Source: Ruegeria meonggei (lineage in GTDB: Bacteria; Pseudomonadota; Alphaproteobacteria; Rhodobacterales; Rhodobacteraceae). Taken from it: a DNA stretch of 64,000 bases. The translations under genes were made by a program, and so were the position numbers. The stretch covers positions 1 through 64,000 of the forward strand of contig NZ_FWFP01000014.1 in assembly GCF_900172215.1 (NCBI RefSeq), written 5' to 3'. This document shows positions 7,526-16,300 of the stretch, one piece after another (the first letter of the stretch is position 1; each line of letters begins with the position of its first letter). Below the pieces are notes generated by a model. It did not search any database. It saw only the letters and a program-made list of their open reading frames with translations, and was not told where the DNA came from.

Positions 7526-8356
7526 ATGGCCCGCGCAGTTACTCAACAACGCAAGATCATCAATACCACCGCAGCATGGGGTATTGGGTTGCTGATCTTT
7601 TTTCCAATCCTTTGGACCATCCTTACCAGCTTCAAGACCGAAGCGACGGCAATTGCTGACCCTCCGGTTTTCCTCGCATTCGACTGGACGTTGGAGAACT
7701 ATTCTGCGGTGATGGAACGGTCGAACTATGCCCGGTTCCTCTGGAACTCGATTATCATCGCGGGCGGCTCGACTATACTGGGTATCATCGTAGCAGTACC
7801 CGCAGCATGGTCGATGGCATTCGTGCCCTCCAAGCGCACTAAGGACATTCTACTTTGGATGCTGTCCACCAAGATGCTTCCGGCAGTGGGTGTTCTGTAC
7901 CCCATCTATCTGATCTGTATCAAACTCGGAGTTTTGGACAGCCGTGGCGCATTGGTCATTATCCTCATGCTGATGAACCTGCCGATTATCGTCTGGATGT
8001 TGTACACATACTTCAAGGAAATCCCCGGCGAGATCCTGGAAGCAGCACGTATGGACGGGGCAACACTGAAAGAAGAAATTCTTTACATTCTGACTCCGAT
8101 GGCCATCCCCGGAATTGCTTCAACTTTGCTACTTAACTTCATCCTGGCGTGGAACGAGGCGTTCTGGACACTGAACCTGACGGCGGCAAAAGCAGCTCCG
8201 CTGACAGCTTTCATTGCCAGTTATTCAAGCCCGGAGGGCCTGTTCTTTGCCAAACTCAGTGCGGCATCCACCATGGCCATCGCGCCAATCCTCATTCTTG
8301 GCTGGTTCAGCCAGAAACAACTTGTCAGCGGCCTGACCTTCGGCGCAGTCAAATAA
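7526..8356 (+). CDS. smoG: Polyol ABC transporter permease (SmoG-like)
   Basis: A 276-residue second permease of the MalG type, with six predicted helices and an EAA loop (EILEAARMDGATLKEEI) in the C-terminal half. The ATG at 7526 follows the GAGGAGG at 7514-7520, which itself overlaps the stop of smoF; an upstream TTG at 7493 would give 11 extra residues inside smoF and is less likely. It forms the channel with SmoF. Confidence 0.88.
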   Translation: MARAVTQQRKIINTTAAWGIGLLIFFPILWTILTSFKTEATAIADPPVFLAFDWTLENYSAVMERSNYARFLWNSIIIAGGSTILGIIVAVPAAWSMAFVPSKRTKDILLWMLSTKMLPAVGVLYPIYLICIKLGVLDSRGALVIILMLMNLPIIVWMLYTYFKEIPGEILEAARMDGATLKEEILYILTPMAIPGIASTLLLNFILAWNEAFWTLNLTAAKAAPLTAFIASYSSPEGLFFAKLSAASTMAIAPILILGWFSQKQLVSGLTFGAVK

Positions 8357-8368
8357 GGAACTTGACCA

Positions 8369-9373
8369 ATGGGACAAATCAAACTCAACCAGGTGACCAA
8401 AAGCTTCGGCGACGTTCAAGTCATTCCACCACTGGACCTCACGATTGAAGACGGCGAGTTTACGGTATTTGTCGGGCCGTCGGGCTGCGGCAAGTCCACA
8501 CTGTTGCGCCTGATAGCCGGACTTGAGGACATCACGTCCGGTCACATCGAAATCGACGGAGCCGATGCAACCTATGTGCCTCCAGCCAAGCGTGGTCTGG
8601 CGATGGTCTTCCAGTCCTACGCGCTTTATCCACATATGTCGGTACGCAAGAACATCGCGTTTCCGATGAAGATGGCCGGGATCGACGAGGCCGAGCAAAA
8701 CCGCCGTATCGAAGGGGCGGCCAAGGCGCTCAACCTTACGGACTATCTGGATCGGAAGCCGGGTCAGCTGTCGGGTGGTCAGCGCCAGCGGGTCGCCATC
8801 GGACGATCAATCGTGCGAGAGCCGGCAGCATTCCTGTTCGACGAACCACTTTCGAACCTTGACGCCGCCCTGCGTGTCGGCATGCGCTTGGAAATCAGCG
8901 AGCTTCACGAGCGTCTCAAAACGACCATGATCTATGTAACCCACGATCAGGTCGAAGCCATGACAATGGCCGACAAAATCGTCGTCCTTCGCGCTGGCTT
9001 CATTGAACAGGTCGGCTCGCCGCTCGAGCTGTATCACAAACCGCGCAATGAGTTCGTGGCTGGCTTTATAGGCTCGCCCAAGATGAACCTGATCAAAGGT
9101 GCTGAGGCGGAAAAGCACGACGCAGCAACAATCGGCATCCGCCCGGAGCATACAGCTGTCAGCAAGACCGAAGGCATGTGGAAGGGTGTGGTTGGCGTGG
9201 CCGAGCATTTGGGCTCCGACACCTTCATCCATGTACATGACACCGGTCTTGCCGACATGGTCACAGTACGGATCACCGGCGACATCCAGGCCAAGCACGG
9301 CGACACCATCTACCTGACGCCACAGCTGGATCAGCTGCATAAATTCGACGCCCAGGGTCTGAGGGTCGACTAA
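8369..9373 (+). CDS. smoK: Polyol ABC transporter ATPase (SmoK/MalK type)
   Basis: A 334-residue ATPase. Walker A is GPSGCGKST (residues 36-44), the Q-loop is in [12 protein letters not shown], the signature is LSGGQRQR, and Walker B is [11 protein letters not shown], followed by the switch histidine in YVTHDQ. The C-terminal part (IGIRPEH) is the regulatory TOBE-type domain of MalK/UgpC proteins. The stop TAA and the ATG of smoS overlap by one base. It powers uptake through SmoF/SmoG. Confidence 0.92.
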   Translation: MGQIKLNQVTKSFGDVQVIPPLDLTIEDGEFTVFVGPSGCGKSTLLRLIAGLEDITSGHIEIDGADATYVPPAKRGLAMVFQSYALYPHMSVRKNIAFPMKMAGIDEAEQNRRIEGAAKALNLTDYLDRKPGQLSGGQRQRVAIGRSIVREPAAFLFDEPLSNLDAALRVGMRLEISELHERLKTTMIYVTHDQVEAMTMADKIVVLRAGFIEQVGSPLELYHKPRNEFVAGFIGSPKMNLIKGAEAEKHDAATIGIRPEHTAVSKTEGMWKGVVGVAEHLGSDTFIHVHDTGLADMVTVRITGDIQAKHGDTIYLTPQLDQLHKFDAQGLRVD

Positions 9374-10143
9374 TGCGTCTGGCTGGAAAAACAGCCCTGA
9401 TTACTGGTGCTGCCCGAGGGATCGGGCGGGTCTTTGCCGAGGCCTATGTTAACGAGGGCGCGCGGGTTGCAATCGCCGATATCAATGGCGAGGGCGCCCG
9501 CGAATGCGCTGCTGCATTGAGCCGCCATGCGATCGGAGTGTCTATGGACGTGACCGACCAGGTCAGTATCGACCGCGCCGTTGCACATACTGCGAAAGAA
9601 CTCGGTCAGATTGACATTCTCGTTAACAACGCCGCTCTTTTCACCGCCGCTCCAATTGTTGAAATCGAGCGCGACGACTACGAGCGCGCCTTTGACGTCA
9701 ATGTTGCGGGTACGCTTTTTACGTTGCAGGCCGTGGCCCGGCACATGATTGAGCACGGAAAAGGTGGCAAGATCATCAACATGGCTAGTCAGGCCGGGCG
9801 GCGCGGCGAACCGCTCGTCGCGGTCTATTGCGCAACGAAGGCGGCCATTATCAGCCTAACGCAGTCAGCCGGATTGAACCTGATCAAACAAGGTATCAAC
9901 GTTAACGCCATCTCACCTGGTGTCGTAGACGGTGAACACTGGGACGGCGTAGATGCGTTTTTTGCCAAATACGAAGGCAAAGCACCAGGCCAAAAAAAAG
10001 CAGAAGTCGGCACGGCTGTTCCCTTTGGGCGCATGGGCAGAGCAGAGGATTTGACCGGTATGGCAGTGTTTCTGGCGAGCGATGAGGCCAACTACGTCGT
10101 TTCACAATGCTTCAATGTGGATGGCGGACAATGGATGAGCTAA
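9373..10143 (+). CDS. smoS: SDR-family sorbitol (L-iditol) dehydrogenase (SmoS-like)
   Basis: A 256-residue classical short-chain dehydrogenase. The cofactor motif TGAARGIG is at residues 11-18, NNAA follows at the expected place, and the catalytic Ser, Tyr and Lys are in MASQAG and VYCATKAA. The enzyme would oxidise D-sorbitol to D-fructose (or galactitol to tagatose) with NAD in the cytoplasm. Position between smoK and mtlK is the same as in the known Rhodobacter operon. The next gene starts inside its last codons. Confidence 0.87.
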   Translation: MRLAGKTALITGAARGIGRVFAEAYVNEGARVAIADINGEGARECAAALSRHAIGVSMDVTDQVSIDRAVAHTAKELGQIDILVNNAALFTAAPIVEIERDDYERAFDVNVAGTLFTLQAVARHMIEHGKGGKIINMASQAGRRGEPLVAVYCATKAAIISLTQSAGLNLIKQGINVNAISPGVVDGEHWDGVDAFFAKYEGKAPGQKKAEVGTAVPFGRMGRAEDLTGMAVFLASDEANYVVSQCFNVDGGQWMS

Positions 10144-11603
10144 TTCCACTCTCTAATGCAACGCTGGATCAGCTTCCGATCGAGCATCCGCAGTATGACA
10201 GAACCCGTCTGACACCGGGCATTGTGCACATCGGTGTTGGAAACTTTCACCGCGCGCATCAAGCCTGGTACCTTCATCGGCTTATGCAGGCCGGTGAAGC
10301 ACATGACTGGGCCATTATCGGCGCGGGCGTACGCGCCTATGACGCGGTCATGCGCGAAAAGCTTCTCGCTCAGGACTGCCTGACAACTTTGGTTCAAATT
10401 GAGCGGGACAGCACGTTTGCAGAAGTCATTGGTCCGATGATCGACTATCTCCCTATCGAAGAAAGCAATGGCCCATTGATTGCCGCTATGGCGGACCCTG
10501 CCATTCGGATCGTGGCCATGACCGTGACAGAAGGTGGGTATTTTATTGACCCTGCAACCAAACAGTTCAGCTCCAACCACCCAGATATCGTGCATGACGT
10601 CGAGTATCCTGCCAAGCCACGTACCGCGTTTGGTGCCATGGTTGCGGCATTGCGACTGCGCCGGGAAGCGGGCCATACACCCTTTACGGGGTTAAGCTGC
10701 GACAACCTCCAAGGTAACGGAACGGTTCTGAAGCAGACGGTTGTTTCACTTGCGCGACTGACAGACCCAGATCTGGCGGATTGGATACAGAACTACGTTT
10801 CCTTTCCAAATTCGATGGTCGATTGCATTGCACCGGCTGTAGGACCAAATGAGCTAAATCTCGTCCACGAGCTGGGAGTGAGCGACGCCGCACCGGTTAC
10901 GCATGAAGCCTTCCGTCAATGGGTTATCGAAGACGATTTTTGCAATGGCCGTCCTGATTGGGACCATGCCGGGGCGACATTTTCAAACAACGTTCATGCG
11001 TACGAGAACATGAAAATCCGAATGCTCAATGCAGGCCATCAGGTCATTGCCAATGCCGGTGAACTGCTGGGCATTTCAACCATCGCGGAATGCATGGCCC
11101 AACCCTTGATTGCGGGTTTTTTCAGAAACATTCAGATTACTGAAATCGCACCGACAGTTGCTCCGGTTCCGGAATTGACGGCGCTGGAATACTATGAACT
11201 GATCGAGAAACGGTTTTCCAACCCGCGGATTGTCGACACCACACGTCGTGTCGCCTTTGACGGGTCTTCGCGTCATAGCGGTTTTGTGTTGCCAATTGTT
11301 TGGGACCAACTGGCTGAGGGCAGATCCGTAAGGGGTCTGGCACTGGTCGAAGCACTATGGGCCAGAATGTGCCTGGGTACCCGGGAAGACGGCTCGGAAA
11401 TCCTGCCCAACGATCCCTTCTGGGACAAACTGAACGCAACCGCACACAAAGCAACGACACGTCCTGCCGCGTGGCTAGAACAGACAACGTTTTATGGCGG
11501 GCTTTGCAGCGAACGAAAATTCGTTGAAGAGTTTGAGTTTTGGATGAACTTCATCCGCGAACAAGGGTGCATTGCAGCACTGACAGAATACCAGAATAAT
11601 TAG
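10131..11603 (+). CDS. mtlK: Mannitol 2-dehydrogenase, long-chain polyol dehydrogenase
   Basis: A 490-residue NAD-dependent polyol dehydrogenase oxidising D-mannitol to D-fructose. The N-terminal Rossmann motif is GIVHIGVGNFHRAH and the active-site region contains KIRMLNAGHQVIANAGEL, with the Lys-x-x-x-x-Asn-x-x-His pattern of the family. The ATG at 10131 overlaps smoS by 13 bases; an upstream ATG at 10107 is possible but less likely. In Rhodobacter a xylulokinase gene follows mtlK. Here the reading ends 108 bases before an insertion sequence, and no sugar kinase is found in the window. Confidence 0.9.
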   Translation: MDELIPLSNATLDQLPIEHPQYDRTRLTPGIVHIGVGNFHRAHQAWYLHRLMQAGEAHDWAIIGAGVRAYDAVMREKLLAQDCLTTLVQIERDSTFAEVIGPMIDYLPIEESNGPLIAAMADPAIRIVAMTVTEGGYFIDPATKQFSSNHPDIVHDVEYPAKPRTAFGAMVAALRLRREAGHTPFTGLSCDNLQGNGTVLKQTVVSLARLTDPDLADWIQNYVSFPNSMVDCIAPAVGPNELNLVHELGVSDAAPVTHEAFRQWVIEDDFCNGRPDWDHAGATFSNNVHAYENMKIRMLNAGHQVIANAGELLGISTIAECMAQPLIAGFFRNIQITEIAPTVAPVPELTALEYYELIEKRFSNPRIVDTTRRVAFDGSSRHSGFVLPIVWDQLAEGRSVRGLALVEALWARMCLGTREDGSEILPNDPFWDKLNATAHKATTRPAAWLEQTTFYGGLCSERKFVEEFEFWMNFIREQGCIAALTEYQNN

Positions 11604-11713
11604 CTCGGTGTCGGCGACCCGCAATTGACCCCCAGTGCGACCGGATGTGAATGCTCGAATAAGGAGGAGTTGGTGAAACCTGAACAGTTAAGAATGGCGC
11701 GCCACGTTTTAGG

Positions 11714-12073
11714 TCATGTTGACAAATGGCGGACCCAGAGGCGGATCGAAGTAATATCTACGAAGCCGAGGAAGCTTTCGGCTGTCTTATCATAGCGGGT
11801 AGCCACCCGCCGAGCATTCTTAAGTTTGTTGAAACATCTCTCGACCAGGTTTCTTAGCCGGTAGAGAGGCCAATCCAACCCAACGCGCCTCTTTCGGGAC
11901 TTTCGCATTGGGATCACCGGTCGAATGCTTCGGCTGTGCAGTTCGGTGCGAATACGGTCGGCATCGTAACCTTTGTCGGCCAGCAGCACGACTGGCTCCG
12001 GCAGGTTGTCGTCCATAACCCGATCAAAGCCGAGATAGTCCGATGTCTGGCCGGGTGTGATGTTAGTTCTCAT
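11714..12073 (-). CDS. IS5-family transposase, downstream frame (OrfB)
   Basis: This frame carries the rest of the catalytic domain: the second Asp in LLADKGYDADRIR and the Glu block LRNLVERCFNKLKNARRVATRYDK. The conserved sequence begins upstream of the ATG at 12073, back to the slippery site near 12155, so the natural product is a frameshift fusion with OrfA. The stop codon lies inside the terminal inverted repeat. Confidence 0.85.
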   Translation of the reverse strand: MRTNITPGQTSDYLGFDRVMDDNLPEPVVLLADKGYDADRIRTELHSRSIRPVIPMRKSRKRRVGLDWPLYRLRNLVERCFNKLKNARRVATRYDKTAESFLGFVDITSIRLWVRHLST

Positions 12074-12090
12074 CGGCAGCCCAGCGGCAT

Positions 12091-12501
12091 TTACCCGGAG
12101 GTGGATCTTGGTCGTGAAGCCGCCTTTTGAGCGGCCAAAACCCTGTTGCGGTGTCCCCCTTTTGCGCCCGCTGCCTGATGATGGGCACGAACCACGGTAC
12201 TGTCGACCATTTGAAGAGCGTCAGGAACGATCCTGCTCTCGGTCAAGACTTCCAGAATCTGTTCCCAGAGCCCCGCGAGTGTCCAGCGCCGGAACTGTCG
12301 GTAAACACTCGACCACTTCCCAAACTCCTCAGGCAAGTCTCGCCACGGGGCACCTGTACGCGCAATCCAGAAAACACCATCAAGAACAAGGCGATGGTTG
12401 GTAGGTTTGCGCCCGTTCGGGGCACGGACCGAAAGGATGAACCGCTCAAAGAACGCCCACTCCTCGTCCGACATTAGGTTTCGTGCCAAGCTGGTCTCCA
12501 T
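12091..12501 (-). CDS. IS5-family transposase, upstream frame (OrfA)
   Basis: A 136-codon frame with the IS5/DUF4096 N-terminal domain (LMSDEEWAFFERFIL, GAPWRDLPEEFGKWSSVYRQ) and the first catalytic Asp in MVDSTVVRAHHQAAGAKGG. After AKGG the frame runs into an unrelated tail. A run of four A and five G on the minus strand (12163-12155) would let ribosomes slip -1 into the downstream frame, which continues the conserved sequence (GTPQQGFGRSKGGFTTKIH). The full transposase would be the fusion product. Confidence 0.85.
   Translation of the reverse strand: METSLARNLMSDEEWAFFERFILSVRAPNGRKPTNHRLVLDGVFWIARTGAPWRDLPEEFGKWSSVYRQFRRWTLAGLWEQILEVLTESRIVPDALQMVDSTVVRAHHQAAGAKGGHRNRVLAAQKAASRPRSTSG
12155..12163 (-). 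other. Probable -1 programmed frameshift site
   Basis: On the minus strand the run AAAAGGGGG occurs exactly where OrfA homology ends and OrfB homology begins. A single -1 slip on the G run joins AKGG to TPQQGFGRSKGG, giving continuous IS5 transposase sequence. Such runs are common control points in this family. Confidence 0.7.
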
Positions 12502-12561
12502 CGCAGATACCGGCTTGAATCACGATCAGAGGTCGCTGTGAATCCCTTTTGTCAACACGAC

Positions 12562-13263
12562 CTAAGACGAGAGTGCGGCATCACAAAAGCTATTGTTGCC
12601 TTCCTTCTTACCTTCCAGATACGCTTTAGTTTCTTGCTTTGTGCTACCATTATGCTCGTCCGTAACATCCAAACAGAGCGCTATTCCGACGCTGATCTCC
12701 GCAATATCTTCGAAAAATGCAGCCAATTCATCCACAGGCGGCGGATGGTAAATTCGGGTCAGAATTATGATTCTTGGATCAAGGGGATAGCGAGCTGTTA
12801 ACCCACAATATTCGAAGGTTTTAGAGTCCCTTTCTGCACTACAACCCAAAGCAAACTGCTTATTGGAAGTTTTAGGGGTCAAGTATAGAAGCCTGAGGCT
12901 GTTTTCACTAGACGAGTTCACAGTGTAGCCTGGTAACCTGAGATGCTCAGGTACGGGCTCTGGATGGATATAGGCATCACTTGGGCCTGTCGGTGACCAC
13001 AGAAATTCCGAGGTTCGATTAAGAAGATCGATATGAATAACAGTGTTTTTAAGTGTGGGCTTGGTGCCCAGAATCTCATTTAGCCAGTCAATCCTATTTA
13101 ACGGAATAAAATTTGGCTCAACTCCAACCGATGGTATTTCCTCCCCCGTATAAAATACCCTTGACCCAAGTCGGATGACATGCTGCTCATTATCCGCTTG
13201 CGACGCACTCGACGCAAACAAGCAAAAAATAAAACACAGTAGAAGCATTGATTTAGAGGTCAA
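12562..13263 (-). CDS. Secreted protein of unknown function
   Basis: A 233-residue protein with a clear signal peptide (residues 1-23, hydrophobic LLLCFIFCLFASSA, cleavage after SQA). The mature part has four cysteines (in ALGCSAERD, FEYCGLT, ALCLDV and SFCDAA) and no domain that I recognise. Its stop codon sits exactly at the IS5 insertion point; with the element removed and one TA restored the frame would still stop (TAA instead of TAG), so the protein is probably not truncated. The DNA is visibly richer in A+T than the core genes. It is divergent from the RTX gene, with 57 bases between starts, so the two may share control. Confidence 0.7.
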   Translation of the reverse strand: MTSKSMLLLCFIFCLFASSASQADNEQHVIRLGSRVFYTGEEIPSVGVEPNFIPLNRIDWLNEILGTKPTLKNTVIHIDLLNRTSEFLWSPTGPSDAYIHPEPVPEHLRLPGYTVNSSSENSLRLLYLTPKTSNKQFALGCSAERDSKTFEYCGLTARYPLDPRIIILTRIYHPPPVDELAAFFEDIAEISVGIALCLDVTDEHNGSTKQETKAYLEGKKEGNNSFCDAALSS

Positions 13264-13320
13264 GCTATGATCCTTCTGATTGTATAGAAGTAAGGTTAAT
13301 CAATCCAAGGGATATTTTCA

Positions 13321-16300
13321 ATGTATTACCTGTCTGAACAGCAAGTCGAACAACTCCGTGCTGCAATCAGCAACGAAGATGCCGCAAATCCTTATGCGGA
13401 CATGTATGATTTGATATCAGGATTTCTGCAATCTCCCGACGATTTTGAGACAGCGGCAGAGGGTAACGTACAGGCATGGTTCGGCGCGGCAGGGCAAGCA
13501 AACAGGGGCACGGGTGGTGCGTCAGATCTCATAAGAACTTACACTCAAACCCAGCTTGAGATACGGACAGGTCAAAGCATCAGTAACGTTGAAGGTGTTC
13601 TTCAACAGGCTTCCGACGAAATTGCGCAAGCAGTTCTTCGAGATATTGAACTTTCGGAAACTCCGATCAACGGAAAAAACTACTATGCAATCCCCAGTGT
13701 CCAGCGCATAGGCGAACAGGATGCCCTCGCATCGCTGGATGCGCTCTCCTCTTATTCTAACGATCTTGCGGTTTGGTCTGGCAATATCCTGTTTCTAGGA
13801 TTGGGCGTAGGTGAGTTTTGGTACGATAATATCCTCGAGACTAAAGGCGATACCTACGATCTTTTGGCTGCCATCAAGTCATCGGTAGCGGGTGGACTTG
13901 ACTCTTTGCTTAGCGGCACAGCAGGCAACTTAATCAGCTTGCAGTGGAAGCAAGGTGTAGATGGAATAGTGGAAGCTGCGCAAGTTACGAATGCGGGTAT
14001 CTCTGCGGCCAATGATTTTTGGCGCGAGGCGTACGGTGGGCTCGCGGGATCGAGCCTTACAACTCTGGGGAGGCTCACTGCTGAGCTTTTGGTTGGATCC
14101 ACAGTGGCTGATCTTGACCTAATAGAAAGCACCGAGGGAGACACCATTGTACATGCAGGGGCTGGTAACGATCTAATTTACGGATGGACTGGAAACGATC
14201 TCATAGATGGTGGTGTCGGTGACGACGAAGTCTCCTTTGTCCCGCTCACCCACACTGATATTGAGCTCGTCGCAACGATCCAACATGTTAACTCCGAAGC
14301 AGATTTCTCTGCGGTTGTTGATACCGGGGACGGTGATCAGACCATCGTATTCAACGTCGAGAGCCTGACGCTTGGACAAAACGACGATACACTGGTCATA
14401 TCTGATTTAAGTGATGTCGCAACCTCTCTGGACTCAGTTCACGGGTCAGAAGAAGACACACTTGGGGATACCATTGACTTGTCGCCGGCCATAGCAACCG
14501 GTGCAGATGTATCCTTAGCGGATGAAACGGTTTCGCTGAAGAATGACGCAAAAGTTCTTGAAGTCATTGATTTCGAGAATGTCATTGGAACCAACCAAGA
14601 CGATACGATAACCGGTGACGGTCAAAACAACATTCTGAAAGGCAATGGCGGCGCTGACGAGCTTCGCGGAGGCGGGGGCAACGATACCCTGCACATAGAC
14701 GCCGAAGATACTGTTGTCGATGGCGGTGAAGGTCGGGATATCGCTATCGTTGAGGGAGAAGACGGTGTCACTCTGAACCTCGATGATACTGACATTGAAA
14801 TCGCGGTCGGTGGTGACGGCGATGACACGTTCTACCTTTCGGATGGTCAAATGGCTGCCGGTGGCAAAGGTATTGATACATTTTATGTTCAAGAGGGCGG
14901 TACAGGACCTGCCATTATTTTTGGTGGTGACGAGAAGGATATCATTACTGGCGCCAGCCGTATCGCAACGGTCGAAGTAGAAGGGCTCACTGAAGAGAAC
15001 TTCTCGACGTTCAATCTTGACCTGATTGACGCTGATATTGATTGGTCACAATTTGATGCAGTCATACTGAACCCCGGCTCAGAAGACAGGTATTTCTGGG
15101 GTCAAGGAGATACCGATCCGATAAAAATTCGCGATGAGCAACTTGAGATCGAGGCACGTCAGTACTTCCTGCAGGATGCCTACGATGAAGCCTTATATTT
15201 CCTGATTCCGGATAAAATCTTTGATTATTACGACTACAATAGCATAACGCAGACGAACACATCCAACGTGCCGACGAGGCCAGCCAAGGAAGTGTCAACT
15301 GTGTCAGCCACATTCTTGGGGACTTCGGTTGAAGAAATCCAGACGTCCCATTCGGTGAATTACAGCTATAGACATTTTGCTCTCGACGACAATGGAGATC
15401 CCATAATTCCAGACTTTATTGATCCAAGCGACTTGAATGACGCCGACCTTGTTGCGTCATATGAGTATCGGTTTGGGGATGCAACGCCGGACGAAAGCGT
15501 CCCTGCAATAATCTATTTTTGGCTTCCCGGCTCAAGTGCGCGTGAGATCTTCAGCAGCTCGCAAGTGGATTGGTTTGTTGCTGGAGGCGAGTTCATAGGC
15601 GAGACTCTCGAATCCAATGGGTCAATCACTGCAATTATGCCAGATGTAGTCCCCCCCGAGCCACCCGAGCAGATCGCCGAGAATACCGAACTTAACATCG
15701 AGCCTGGAAGCGGCAGCAAATCCTTTACAGGATTTCAGCCCACATCAAGTGTAATCGTAGTCTCTGGTGTTGTAGTCGATCCAGGCTCTCCGCCTTCAGG
15801 GGTGACCATATCACAGCAAAACAGCAGCGTTGTCATCGCCTATGGCAATAACGAGACGATCACCCTTCAGGACGTATCACTTGCCGATTGGCAGACCGCG
15901 GCATCAACTCAGGTTTTGGGCACGGATGCAGCCGACACACTCTCTGGAACCGTCGAGGGTGAGATTCTTGCGGGTGGGTCCGGAGACGATGAGATTGAGG
16001 CTGGTGGCGGTAACGACACAGTTCTAGGTGGTTCTGGCAACGACGTGATCAGGGCCGAAAGTGGTAACGACACGATTGTCTATAATTCGGGCGACGATGT
16101 TGTGCATGGGCATCAGTCCAACCGTGGTCAAGACACGCTAGATCTGAGCAAGTATTCGTCTGATCAGGTCAGCTTGTCTAGCAGCGGCGACTCTGTAATC
16201 ATCGAGACCCCTGACGGGACGATCACCCTGACGTACCAACACTATCATGACATCGGTTCGGACAAGACGAACGTTGAAACCATCGTGTTCTCAGACGGTA

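Larger units (their letters stand above)
11712..12562 (-). mobile_element. Complete IS5-family (IS427-like) insertion sequence
   Basis: An 851-bp element. The inverted repeats are GGTCATGTTGACAAA at 11712-11726 and GGTCGTGTTGACAAA on the minus strand at 12562-12548, with one mismatch in 15. TA flanks both ends (11710-11711 and 12563-12564), matching the 2-bp target duplication of this subgroup. The transposase is split into two overlapping frames joined by a -1 frameshift. All catalytic residues are present, so the copy looks intact. Confidence 0.9.
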
